A stretch of 64,000 nt of DNA from Fastidiosipila sanguinis. Lineage in GTDB: Bacteria > Bacillota > Clostridia > Saccharofermentanales > Fastidiosipilaceae. Under the pieces are notes generated by a model. That model searched no databases. It had not been told where the DNA came from and was given only the letters and a program-made list of their open reading frames with translations. The stretch covers positions 496,001 through 560,000 of the forward strand of contig NZ_CP027226.1 of the NCBI RefSeq assembly GCF_002998295.1, in the 5' to 3' direction. Each line of letters begins with the position of its first letter. Within the stretch, counting starts at the first letter, position 1. This document shows, piece by piece, positions 36,325 through 45,312 of the stretch. Position numbers and translations under genes: made by a program.

Positions 36325-38610
36325 ATGAAGAAACATTCTAAAAAAGAAGAAGCAAATTTAGATGAATTAGATTATATGATTCCGCAGGACTCAGGTCTCA
36401 AGTCAGATTACGAAAGTATCTTTAAGAGTGACAAAAAAGATGAACTGCTAAAAGATCTAATGAAAGTTGATTTCTCGAACTTGAATAGACATAAAGGAAA
36501 TTCAAGTGATTTAGATCCGCTTGAAATACATAATAATTCCGAGAAAGATGGATTATTAGATTTAACACATGAAAGCAAGAATAGATCTAATAATAAAAAT
36601 TCAAATGAGAATTTTGAATCTTCAAGAATCAAAAGAAGAGATGCTATAGTCTTTGGGCAATCATTGAATGGCTTATCAAAGGACTTTAACGAAGTTCAAA
36701 ATAAGGTAGCTCATAAACAGGAAAAACAAAGTAAAAGCAGTAAGCGAAGAGAATCATTTGAAGAAGTTATAAAGGAAAGTTTCGATAATAGGGATCAAAG
36801 TGGTTCATCACTACTTGAAAATACTGAAAATATAATTGATTTTAACAATTTGAACTATGAGTTGTTTAATTTACAAAGCCTCAAAAGTGAAATCAGAAAG
36901 TATGGAGTTTTAATTAAACAAAGCAATAAAATTGAAGAAGCCTCAGGTTCATTGCGTAAAGTATTCTCACTTTGGGAGAATTATCAAGAAAACTTGAGTA
37001 TAGCTAAGTTAAGAAGATTTTCTGAAGAATATGCAGGCATGAATTATGAGTATGAATATGAGACAAGATTAGCGAGCTACGATGAAATTAGAAATGAAAT
37101 ATACAAAGTTACTGTAGGTCTATTGGATAAAAACTTTGTACCTGAATTAGTAAAAGAAAATGGAAAGTTGTTCTTTTATAAGCTTAATAGTTTTAATTTA
37201 CTAAATAATTTGCAAGATAAAACAAATATCAATAATTTAGATAGATTAGAAAAAGAGTTTATTAATTTTCTAGATGAATCTGATCTTTACGACATATCTA
37301 ACAAATTTGTTGAATTAGGTATGAAGAGAATTAAGTTCGTTAGAGATTTAGGTTTTAACGATTACTATTCTTATGCGAAGATTCTAAATCTCAATTATAA
37401 GCAAGATTTAGGAGCATTAAAAGAAGTACTTAATAACATAAAGACTTATATACTACCAATATTCACAATGGATTTTGATTACTCTATGGAAAAATTTTCG
37501 AAAGAAGGCGAAAATATGCTTTCTGATTTTTATATAGATATGGATCAAGAAGAATTTTCAGAATACTATAAAAATATCTTTGGTGACTTAGATTGGGAGC
37601 TTCGTAATTTGAATGATGTATTTGCTTACATTAATGAAAATAGAATTCATCAAGTATTTTTCCCACAAACAGAACTTGCTATAACTAATTTAAACGATAA
37701 GAGATTAATTGAGTCTTTATTTTATGTGAGCAATAGAGCAATTGATAGACAAAGTAGAGGATATTTAGAGACCTTAGCTGACTTGAATTATATAAATTTA
37801 AGAATAACTAATGAGTTTAATAGCGAAGATAATTTTTTGGATAGCTTGCCTGTCAGCAAATTGTTTTGCATGAATTTATCATTAAATAATTCTATGAAAG
37901 CTATTTCTAACTTTGTTTATTTGAGTGGAAAAGCGTATTCACAGTTGTTGCGTTTTAGAACTAAATATAATAATCAAGTTTCTACTACGCCTACAGCTGA
38001 AAGTCTACATTTTATTGGCACCTCCATGGAGTTGATGACTCTTTCAAGGTTGAATGAATTATTTGATGAAAGCAATGCTAGGAAATATAAGAATTGGCGA
38101 ATTCGCATGCTTTTATTAAGTGTTATCAATAAATCCTTTCTTATTGATTTTGAGATACAGTTTTATGAATTGTTAGAGGATGTTATTGAAAGACCTTTCA
38201 TTGATGAGACTGAGTACAGACTTATACTAGATATGCTAGTCAAGAGAACCGATGAGCTGTGGGAATATTTACTTAAAGAATATCGACTCACGAATTATTA
38301 TCAAGATAAAGATTTTCTTAGAGAAAATGCAATTAAGTATTTGGTTAAAGAGCCTTTTACTGGCTTAAATATGGCGATTGCGGAATTAGCTAGTGTTTTT
38401 ATTATGCTTGAGTTTGAAGAAGATAGGGCAAAAGCAAGATATGATTTTGAAAAATTCTGTGCAGTTAGTGGACAGAGTTTATTTGATGAAGAATTAGATT
38501 TAGCAGGTATTGATAACCCAATGGATTTAGATAATCTGAAAAGCTTAGCATTTGCAATTGTTAATATATTAGAAAACTTGGAATCAGAAGAAAGTGAACA
38601 GAAGCAATAA
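36325..38610 (+). CDS. M3/PepF-like peptidase homologue without the HExxH zinc site
   Basis: This 761-residue protein has a disordered, charged N-terminal extension (1 to about 170). The rest is collinear with M3B oligoendopeptidases: KFVRDLGFNDYYSYA, then FCMNLSLNNSMKAISN, TPTAESLHFIGTSMELMTLSRLNELFD and LIDFEIQFYELLED. Where active enzymes carry HExxHA, this protein has Y-L-S-G-K-A (532-537). The third ligand region (E-I-H-S-M) reads H-F-I-G-T. It is therefore a pseudopeptidase, perhaps a peptide-binding or regulatory protein. It sits between argS (17-bp gap) and the RNA methyltransferase (1-bp overlap). Confidence 0.8.
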   Translation: MKKHSKKEEANLDELDYMIPQDSGLKSDYESIFKSDKKDELLKDLMKVDFSNLNRHKGNSSDLDPLEIHNNSEKDGLLDLTHESKNRSNNKNSNENFESSRIKRRDAIVFGQSLNGLSKDFNEVQNKVAHKQEKQSKSSKRRESFEEVIKESFDNRDQSGSSLLENTENIIDFNNLNYELFNLQSLKSEIRKYGVLIKQSNKIEEASGSLRKVFSLWENYQENLSIAKLRRFSEEYAGMNYEYEYETRLASYDEIRNEIYKVTVGLLDKNFVPELVKENGKLFFYKLNSFNLLNNLQDKTNINNLDRLEKEFINFLDESDLYDISNKFVELGMKRIKFVRDLGFNDYYSYAKILNLNYKQDLGALKEVLNNIKTYILPIFTMDFDYSMEKFSKEGENMLSDFYIDMDQEEFSEYYKNIFGDLDWELRNLNDVFAYINENRIHQVFFPQTELAITNLNDKRLIESLFYVSNRAIDRQSRGYLETLADLNYINLRITNEFNSEDNFLDSLPVSKLFCMNLSLNNSMKAISNFVYLSGKAYSQLLRFRTKYNNQVSTTPTAESLHFIGTSMELMTLSRLNELFDESNARKYKNWRIRMLLLSVINKSFLIDFEIQFYELLEDVIERPFIDETEYRLILDMLVKRTDELWEYLLKEYRLTNYYQDKDFLRENAIKYLVKEPFTGLNMAIAELASVFIMLEFEEDRAKARYDFEKFCAVSGQSLFDEELDLAGIDNPMDLDNLKSLAFAIVNILENLESEESEQKQ

Positions 38611-40160
38611 TGAATGGACAAAAACTACCTGATGAATTTATAAATAATATGCATGCACTTTTTGTCAAAGCTGATATGCAAGACGAGTGGGAAGATTTTT
38701 TGCAAGGTTTCGATAAGGATTGGACAAGAGCGTGGCGCCTACAAGTTGATAAAACTAACCCTGAGGCAGTAGCAAGAAATTTTGTAGCTGAATCTGCATT
38801 GGACTACGAAGTTGAGGATTATCTCAAGGAGGTTCCTTGGGCTCAAGATGGTTATTACATTCCGAAAGATGCTAAGCCAGGCAAGAGTTTGGCGTATGTT
38901 TTAGGGCTTTTGTATATTCAAGAAGCTTCTGCAATGTTACCCGCTGAAGTTTTAGCAACGAAACCAGGAGAGCGTGTACTAGATCTATGTGCAGCACCAG
39001 GAGGAAAGAGTTCTCAAATAGCTAAAAAGCTAAATGGGGATGGTTTGCTGGTTGCTAATGATATTTCTGAGTCTAGAGCAAGAATTTTGGCTCATAATTT
39101 AGAGCAACAAGGGTACGCAAATACTTTGGTTACTCATTTTGATGTAAATGAAGGGTTACCTGAAGACTGGTATGGTTACTTCGATGCAATACAATTAGAT
39201 GTTCCTTGCTCTGGAGAAGGGATGTTTAGACGTGATAATCAGGCTATATCTTCATGGAGTGAATATGGTCCAGAATCTATTAGAAAAATTCAAATGCAAC
39301 TTTTAAATGATGCTAGTGAATTACTAAAACCTGGAGGTCGAATAGCTTATTCTACTTGTACTTTTAATACATGGGAAAATGAAGAAGTTATAGTGGATTT
39401 TTTAAATACTCATCCAGAGTTTAAGCTTATTGATCCTCGTGAGTATATGTCGGGTAAAGATAATTTAAGAAAAGGAATAGTTATAGACGATAATTATCCT
39501 GAGTTGACTTCTGCAGTTAGAATTTGGCCACAAGATAACATGGGCGAAGGTCATTTTTGTGCATTACTAGTAAAAGATGAGAACTATCTTCAAGAAAGCT
39601 TGCCTGATAAAGCAAAGAAAATAAAAAAGAAGAAAAAAGGCAAAGACAACTCCAAGCTTAAAGGCTCCTCGATTAAGTTAGAGGATGCTTTAGAAGTATT
39701 TTGGCAGTTCTGTGAAAACAATAAAGACGGAAACTTTTCAGAAGAAGTTTTTTCTAGAGACAAGGAAAAATATAGAATAATTAATGAAAAACTCTATTTA
39801 ATGCCCGTTGAATTTCCTGAATTAGAAGGTATTCATCTGCTTAAGAGTGGTTGTTACTTAGGCGATATTAATAATAAAGGTAAAAGAATGTCTTTTAATC
39901 CAGTGAGAACTTTGCTTTTACCAATTCCAAGCGAATATTGGAAATATAGATTAGAGTTAGATTCCTTTGATGAACGTGTTTATCAATTAATTCAAGGTGA
40001 GACTTTGTTCCTGGAAGATTCTGAATTAGAAGATTTAATAAATAAAGGTATTAAAGATCAAGAATATATAGCAGTGACGGTTGAAGGTTTACCATTAAGT
40101 TGGGTGAAGCTTAATGGAAGAGGACTCAAAAATTTATTCCCACGAAAGTTGATTAGATAA
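38610..40160 (+). CDS. RsmB/NOP-family rRNA (cytosine-C5) methyltransferase, RsmF-like
   Basis: This 516-residue SAM-dependent methyltransferase has the SAM loop LDLCAAPGGKSSQIA and motif IV DVPCSGEGMFRR with the release Cys. Motif VI YSTCTFNTWENE carries the catalytic Cys. The C-terminal part (about 370-516, after a Lys-rich linker) matches the PUA-like extension of RsmF/YebU proteins. The target is probably a 16S rRNA cytosine. It overlaps the preceding stop (TAATG), which indicates translational coupling. Confidence 0.9.
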   Translation: MNGQKLPDEFINNMHALFVKADMQDEWEDFLQGFDKDWTRAWRLQVDKTNPEAVARNFVAESALDYEVEDYLKEVPWAQDGYYIPKDAKPGKSLAYVLGLLYIQEASAMLPAEVLATKPGERVLDLCAAPGGKSSQIAKKLNGDGLLVANDISESRARILAHNLEQQGYANTLVTHFDVNEGLPEDWYGYFDAIQLDVPCSGEGMFRRDNQAISSWSEYGPESIRKIQMQLLNDASELLKPGGRIAYSTCTFNTWENEEVIVDFLNTHPEFKLIDPREYMSGKDNLRKGIVIDDNYPELTSAVRIWPQDNMGEGHFCALLVKDENYLQESLPDKAKKIKKKKKGKDNSKLKGSSIKLEDALEVFWQFCENNKDGNFSEEVFSRDKEKYRIINEKLYLMPVEFPELEGIHLLKSGCYLGDINNKGKRMSFNPVRTLLLPIPSEYWKYRLELDSFDERVYQLIQGETLFLEDSELEDLINKGIKDQEYIAVTVEGLPLSWVKLNGRGLKNLFPRKLIR

Positions 40161-40216
40161 AATCTAATTTGTGTGACGTTAATAGTAATTAATATAAGAT
40201 TTCAAAGGAGAAAACA

Positions 40217-40828
40217 ATGCGAAAATGTTTAATAGCTAGTTCCAACGTTAACAAGGCTAGAGAAGTACAAGAAATACTGAAAGATTTTAATTTTGAGGTG
40301 CTAACAACACACGATGTAGAAGAGGAATTAGAGGTAATAGAAGATGCTGATAGCTTTACTGGAAATGCACTACTTAAAGCAAAAGCTTATCATGAAAGAT
40401 ATCCGGAATATTACATTTTGGCAGATGACTCAGGCTTAATGATCGAGGCTCTTGATGGCAGACCAGGTATATACTCAGCTAGGTATGGAGGAGATTTATC
40501 ATATCCTGAGAAGTTTAAACTAATTTGGAGTGAGTTGGCCGAGACAGGTGTAGATCCAAATGAATGGAGAGCGAAATTTGTATGTGCTATTGCATGGTGT
40601 GAACCAGGAGTTTCGCTTTCGGGGGAAGTAGATGCAAGAGTGTTTCAAGGAGAGATGCATGGGATAATTTTAGACGAGGCTAGGGGAGAGAATGGATTCG
40701 GCTATGATCCAATTTTCTATCTTCCTGAATTTGGAAAAACAAACGCAGAGATATCTGCAGAGGAGAAAAATAAAATTAGTCACAGAGGAAGAGCTTTGAG
40801 TGAATTGCAGAAATATCTAAAAAATTAG
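40217..40828 (+). CDS. rdgB: XTP/dITP pyrophosphatase (RdgB/HAM1 family)
   Basis: This 203-residue house-cleaning enzyme hydrolyses non-canonical purine NTPs. Signatures are IASSNVNKAREVQEIL, ADDSGLMIEALDGRPGIYSARYGG and GENGFGYDPIFYLPE, followed by SHRGRALSEL. Length is normal. It is the last gene of the argS group and is followed by a clean terminator. Confidence 0.95.
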   Translation: MRKCLIASSNVNKAREVQEILKDFNFEVLTTHDVEEELEVIEDADSFTGNALLKAKAYHERYPEYYILADDSGLMIEALDGRPGIYSARYGGDLSYPEKFKLIWSELAETGVDPNEWRAKFVCAIAWCEPGVSLSGEVDARVFQGEMHGIILDEARGENGFGYDPIFYLPEFGKTNAEISAEEKNKISHRGRALSELQKYLKN

Positions 40829-40860
40829 TAAAAAATAAATAAGTTTAAATGCTTGTAATG

Positions 40861-40887
40861 CCAGTGTATTTATACACTGGTTTTTTT
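40861..40887 (+). terminator. Intrinsic terminator after rdgB
   Basis: CCAGTGTA-TTTA-TACACTGG hairpin followed by seven T's. Confidence 0.92.
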
Positions 40888-41323
40888 ATGTCAGCTAATA
40901 AAGTAGGGTTTTATACAGTAAAATAGGGGTTGAGAGACTCTGTATATTAATTCAAGTTATGAATAAATATACATATGTGGAAGAGTTTAAATATACAAGA
41001 ACGTGTATATCCGTGTAATAAAAAACCTCAATCCATGAGATGTGAACGAAAAATAAGTACTGATTCTACAGGGGAAGAACTTACAAAATCGATAGTTTTA
41101 TGCTGGTTTTTAATTGCCTAACACTTGATGTGCTTGATTTTATATGTATTTATCTATAAATTTAAATAAAAGCTCTTGACCGTGCTTTTGCTTAATGATA
41201 TATTACATTTATGTTACATGTACATTACACATGGACGGCTAAGTCTATGAAACATGGAATTATATAGATAAGTCTTGTGTTTGTATTAATTACAATTATT
41301 TATTGAACGTAGAGGAATAGATT
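40888..41323 (+). other. 436-bp intergenic region before the ACT-domain gene
   Basis: I find no credible gene here. The best short frames (12 and 19 codons at 40888 and 40959) have no ribosome site. The region contains a 7-bp inverted repeat, ATATACA / TGTATAT (40991-41010). Further downstream lies a good promoter with phased TTACAT repeats (41176-41230). The length and structure suggest a long regulatory region or an undetected small RNA. Confidence 0.5.
41176..41232 (+). promoter_or_regulatory. Promoter with three 11-bp-phased TTACAT repeats
   Basis: TTGACC (41176-41181) and TATATT (41199-41204) are spaced by 17 bp. TTACAT, TTACAT and TTACAC start at 41203, 41214 and 41225, exactly 11 bp apart, overlapping the -10 and the expected start site. 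Repeats on one face of the helix there fit a cooperative repressor site. Confidence 0.6.
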
Positions 41324-41797
41324 TTGGCAAAGTCAGTGAATGAAATTATTAATAGTGATGAATATGTAAGTGAATACTTATTGGTGAAATCTTCAGCTTT
41401 ACCAGAGGTCTATAATAATGTAATGAAAGTTAAGTTATTGCTGCAATCTGGTGAAGTTACTTCTGTTAATGATGCGGTAAAAAGAGTAGGAATGAGTAGA
41501 TCTGCATATTATAAATATCGAGATGATATATCTGCTTGGGAGGATCCAATTGAACAAGATCTTATTACCATAGTTGTAAACTTCGCTGTAGAATCTGAAG
41601 CTCTGTCTGAGATTGTTATAATTCTAAGTTCAGAAGGAAATAAATTACTAAATATTTCTCAAAGTCTTCCAAGATCAGGTTTTACTGACGTTATGCTGTC
41701 TTGTAATCTAGGTGATGATAACAAAGATTTAGTAGCTTTGAGAAGAAGAATATCTAAAGTTCCTGGAGTTAGAAAAGTCGAATTTTTAAATGATTAA
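41324..41797 (+). CDS. ACT-domain protein (UPF0735/PheB-like)
   Basis: This 157-residue protein has an N-terminal helix-turn-helix-like segment (SVNDAVKRVGMSRSAYYKYRDDI) and a C-terminal ACT domain (about 75-155) for binding a small ligand, probably an amino acid. This is the architecture of UPF0735 (PheB) proteins. The TTG start follows AGAGGAA. With its HTH and complex promoter, autoregulation is plausible. Confidence 0.85.
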   Translation: MAKSVNEIINSDEYVSEYLLVKSSALPEVYNNVMKVKLLLQSGEVTSVNDAVKRVGMSRSAYYKYRDDISAWEDPIEQDLITIVVNFAVESEALSEIVIILSSEGNKLLNISQSLPRSGFTDVMLSCNLGDDNKDLVALRRRISKVPGVRKVEFLND

Positions 41798-41841
41798 ATC
41801 TATAAGTTTTACAAAGAAAATTGAAATGAGAAGCTTATAAA

Positions 41842-42162
41842 ATGAAAACAATAATGGTTTATCAATGCGAATTAGGTAAGAAAATACCTTTGGAATATAT
41901 TGGAAAAGTTAAGTATATTGGTGAAACTTTTGGTGTGGATTCACTAACTAACGGAAATACTTATTATATAGTTAGAGACGAGACTAACTATCCGAAAGTC
42001 GTTGACGATAGTGGTGAAGATTATATTTACAGTCTTCAGGCACCTGCTCCATTAGACGGAAGCTCAAAAGGTGGAAAATTTTACTATATAGATGATCCAA
42101 CAAACTTTTTGTGTAATTATATGGATAAGTTTGAGAGTAAATATGAAATTAATCATAATTAG
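41842..42162 (+). CDS. Small hypothetical protein, SH3-like pattern
   Basis: This 106-residue protein has no TM segment or signal. Short strands (VKYIGETFGVDSLTNGNTYYIV and VVDDSGEDYIYSL) recall small SH3-barrel proteins found in Firmicutes and phages. Function is unknown. It lies 44 bp after the ACT-domain gene with no intervening terminator and is followed by a terminator, so the two are likely cotranscribed. Confidence 0.65.
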   Translation: MKTIMVYQCELGKKIPLEYIGKVKYIGETFGVDSLTNGNTYYIVRDETNYPKVVDDSGEDYIYSLQAPAPLDGSSKGGKFYYIDDPTNFLCNYMDKFESKYEINHN

Positions 42163-42192
42163 GAAACCAGTACAAATAGATAATTAGTCAAT

Positions 42193-42224
42193 AAAAAGTG
42201 AATCTAAAGGGATTCACTTTTTTG
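42193..42224 (+). terminator. Intrinsic terminator
   Basis: AAAAAGTGAATC / GATTCACTTTTT hairpin with a 6-nt loop and a T-run. Confidence 0.88.
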
Positions 42225-42372
42225 TTGAAATGATTCTTGAAAAACAGACAATAACTGTATTTATTATATTAAATATTGTGCCTAATAAGCTGTTATAATT
42301 AGAATCTTTGTGATAAATTAATCAGCGATTAAAGTGATTTATTAGAATATTGAGATTAGAACAGAGGTGTCT

Positions 42373-43563
42373 ATGTTTAGCTTGCTATTAGCAATTATAT
42401 ACTTAACTTTTATAAGTTTAGGTCTACCTGATGCTGTTTTAGGATCAGCCTGGCCATTAATGAGAACAGAGTTTGCTGTACCAATTGATTATGCCGGTTA
42501 TATTCAGATGATAATTGCATTAGGTACTATAATTTCCAGCTTTTTTAGCGGAAAAACTATTGCTAAATTAGGTACAGCTAAACTTACACTTACAAGTGTA
42601 GCTGCTACGGCAATAGCTCTATTTGGTTTTTCTTTTAGCACTGAATATTGGCACTTGATATTATGGGCAATACCGTATGGTTTAGGAGCAGGTGGAGTTG
42701 ACTCTGCACTAAACAACTATGCCGCATTATACTATTCAAGCAAACATATGAGCTGGTTGCATGCTATGTGGGGCATTGGTGCCTCAACAGGTCCTTTGAT
42801 CATGACATTTGCCTTGCGTAATCAAGGTAGTTGGCAAAGTGGTTATAGGATAATTGGGGTAGCTCAGGTTCTTTTGACTGCCTTGATATTATTTTCATTA
42901 CCACTTTGGGGTAGACAGTCAGATAATAGTAAGAGTAATCAGCTTCAGTCAGATGAACAGAACAATATCTCAATAATTAAAGTTATGAAGCTTCCTGGTT
43001 TCTGGTACATAATTATTTCCTTCTTTTCATATTATGCTTTGGAAACAACAGCAGGACTTTGGATAAGTAGTTATTTAGTTTATGCAGAAGGTTTACCAAA
43101 AGATGTTTCTGCTGGTTGGGCAAGCATATTTTACATGGGAATTACTTTAGGTAGAATAATCAATGGTTTCTTTACTTATAAGTTCAATAACACTCAACTA
43201 ATTAGGGCAGGTTCAGCAATTGCTGGTGTCGGAATCATTAGTATCATGTTGCCATTTGGAGCTACCGGAAGTGCAGTAGGATTCATATTAATGGGCTTAG
43301 GTTTTGCGCCAATTTTTCCATGTATAATACACAATACACCATATTTTTTTGGGGAAAATAATTCTCAAGCAGTTGTTGGTGTGGAAATGGCTTTTTCCGC
43401 AGTTGGTAGCTTGATAATGCCTACTTTATTCGGAATAATTGCTGAAAGATTAACAATTAAATTATTACCATTTTATTTAGCATTCTTTTTGATATTATTA
43501 ATAAGTACGTATGAGAAATTATATAGAGATCATCGTAAAAGAAGAAAAATAGCAACAATATAG
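42373..43563 (+). CDS. Major facilitator superfamily transporter
   Basis: This 396-residue protein has 12 hydrophobic segments. The MFS layout is visible in the first-half FSGKTIAKLGTAKLT loop, the WAIPYGLGAGGVDSALNNY segment and the second-half YMGITLGRIINGFF segment. HAMWGIGASTGPLIM is typical of sugar or drug-like MFS. The substrate is unknown. AGAGGTG just before ATG 42373 favours that start over the GTG at 42367. It has a charged central loop of about 20 residues. Confidence 0.85.
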   Translation: MFSLLLAIIYLTFISLGLPDAVLGSAWPLMRTEFAVPIDYAGYIQMIIALGTIISSFFSGKTIAKLGTAKLTLTSVAATAIALFGFSFSTEYWHLILWAIPYGLGAGGVDSALNNYAALYYSSKHMSWLHAMWGIGASTGPLIMTFALRNQGSWQSGYRIIGVAQVLLTALILFSLPLWGRQSDNSKSNQLQSDEQNNISIIKVMKLPGFWYIIISFFSYYALETTAGLWISSYLVYAEGLPKDVSAGWASIFYMGITLGRIINGFFTYKFNNTQLIRAGSAIAGVGIISIMLPFGATGSAVGFILMGLGFAPIFPCIIHNTPYFFGENNSQAVVGVEMAFSAVGSLIMPTLFGIIAERLTIKLLPFYLAFFLILLISTYEKLYRDHRKRRKIATI

Positions 43564-43611
43564 ATTTTAATATTTTTAATAATACGAAAGAGCTAGAAAG
43601 ACATCATTGAA

Positions 43612-45225
43612 ATGACAAAATCAATTTATCAAAAAATAATTGAAAATTTAGATTCAGAGGGGAAATTAACACAGCCTTTCTCAGTTTATGATATTGAGGC
43701 TGGATTAGATCCATTCGTCTACGATGGTGCATTTGATTCTGTATTGTTTTTGCATGAGCGTAGGATAAGAATTCTAGTAAAGCGACTGAATGTATATAAA
43801 GAAATTTGGAAGATGTTTAAAAGTGGTAAAAAAACATCTATAGATTTAGCGTGGAAATCTTTAGAGCAAGCACTTGCAGAAGATGGTACTTCAAAGGTTT
43901 TGGAAGTGCTTTTAATTGATCTTAAAGACTTGCAGCAAGAAGATTTTTATCCGCTTTTCCTTGAAAAAGTGAAGACAGCTTTGAAAGAGAGTAGAAACGT
44001 TGAATTGATAAAGTTTTGTCTTGGAGTTTTAGAATTAGAAGACGAGCTTGATGATGAAGTCAAAGCTGTTATATTTACCTTAGCTTTAGCTGATGAATTT
44101 ACATTTTATGCAAGTTTGGTTATAAGCAATTGGGAAAACAGTGATGAGGTTTTGTTCAATTTGATAAAGAAAGTTAGTGCCTGGGGTCGAATAATGACCT
44201 TGCCAAAAATCAATTTAAAAAACATTGAGGTTAATCAATGGTTGTACGAAAAAGGTTGGCAAAACTTTGCAAAACCTGAATATCAAGCAAGTATTATTCT
44301 TGCTAATTCAGAGCTTACTAACTTATTAAATCTAAGTAATCTTAATGAAGAGAATTATGAGTTTTTGACTAGGATGTTATATTACTCTAGTGTGATTGAA
44401 CCAGGTGTAGTTAGAATTTATAATACTTCATTGGATAAACAAATTGAAATATTAAAAGCATGGTTAAACGCATTTAATGAGTATGAATTAAACTACTTGA
44501 GTATCATTGTATTTATGCAGTTATATAACTCATATAGAAATTTGAAGTTAATGTTTGAGTCTATGAATCAGGAAGATTTCATGCATGAAGATGAAGAGAA
44601 ACTTAAAGTGGACTTTACTTTTCTAGAAATATTCATGGAAGAGGAAAAGTTTGATGATCTTTTGGATTATTTCGAGGAAAGCTATAATTTTGAGTTGTTT
44701 AAATCGTACATCGATGAGTTAGGAGATAGGGAGAATGTATTATTTGCCCTGCAACTAGGAACTTTAGAGTTTGGCCCATATCTTGAAGATGCAATTCAAA
44801 GTGATCCAGTTTCATATTTAGAAGTATTAAAAATCTATGCAATTCAGGGACATCCTGATTTGACGAAAGTTCTAGATGTATATAGAGATATAATAGACCT
44901 AGTTAGTATTGCAGTTGGACCAAAGACTCCAAGATTTAGTTTACAGATGAGTGATAATGAAAAATTAATGACTGGAGTTCTAGCTGAGATAAAATACTCA
45001 CCTAGAATTGGAAGTGACTTTATTATAGCTGGATTACAATCTTCTCATGAGAGTGTAAGACTATCTGCAGTTAACACACTCAGAAAATGGTTAAAGTTCT
45101 CAGAATTTAAACTTGATGATATTGATGAGGGACTTGAGGATTTAATATATTTAGTACTAGATTATGAAGATTTCCCAAATATAAGGAACTTATACAGAGA
45201 AATAGTTGACGAGTATGGGAATTAA
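43612..45225 (+). CDS. Large helical-repeat-like hypothetical protein
   Basis: This 537-residue acidic protein is composed almost entirely of amphipathic helices, for example VRLSAVNTLRKWLKF near the C-terminus, which resembles a HEAT repeat. The N-terminal FVYDGAFDSVLFLHERR recalls an uncharacterised clostridial family whose entries are sometimes mislabelled 'limonene hydroxylase'. No catalytic motif is visible. It probably acts as a protein-interaction scaffold. It lies between MFS and PPi-PFK genes with its own spacing (48 bp and 87 bp). Confidence 0.7.
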   Translation: MTKSIYQKIIENLDSEGKLTQPFSVYDIEAGLDPFVYDGAFDSVLFLHERRIRILVKRLNVYKEIWKMFKSGKKTSIDLAWKSLEQALAEDGTSKVLEVLLIDLKDLQQEDFYPLFLEKVKTALKESRNVELIKFCLGVLELEDELDDEVKAVIFTLALADEFTFYASLVISNWENSDEVLFNLIKKVSAWGRIMTLPKINLKNIEVNQWLYEKGWQNFAKPEYQASIILANSELTNLLNLSNLNEENYEFLTRMLYYSSVIEPGVVRIYNTSLDKQIEILKAWLNAFNEYELNYLSIIVFMQLYNSYRNLKLMFESMNQEDFMHEDEEKLKVDFTFLEIFMEEEKFDDLLDYFEESYNFELFKSYIDELGDRENVLFALQLGTLEFGPYLEDAIQSDPVSYLEVLKIYAIQGHPDLTKVLDVYRDIIDLVSIAVGPKTPRFSLQMSDNEKLMTGVLAEIKYSPRIGSDFIIAGLQSSHESVRLSAVNTLRKWLKFSEFKLDDIDEGLEDLIYLVLDYEDFPNIRNLYREIVDEYGN

Positions 45226-45255
45226 AAGCTTAATTATATAAGGCTATTTTGTTTC

Positions 45256-45282
45256 GCAGAAAATCTGCTATAATATAGCAGA
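45256..45282 (+). promoter_or_regulatory. -10 box embedded in an inverted repeat upstream of pfp
   Basis: TATAAT (45269-45274) sits inside the perfect repeat TCTGCTAT-AAT-ATAGCAGA (45264-45282). A second overlapping repeat, GCAGA-AAA-TCTGC, lies at 45256-45268. The -35 is weak. The arrangement suggests repressor or activator control of glycolytic PFK. Confidence 0.5.
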
Positions 45283-45312
45283 AAAGATAATTATAAAATT
45301 CTAGGAGGAATT

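Noticed and set aside
40959-41018. Short 19-codon frame in the intergenic region
   Set aside because: It has no ribosome-binding site and no sign of conservation that can be judged from sequence.
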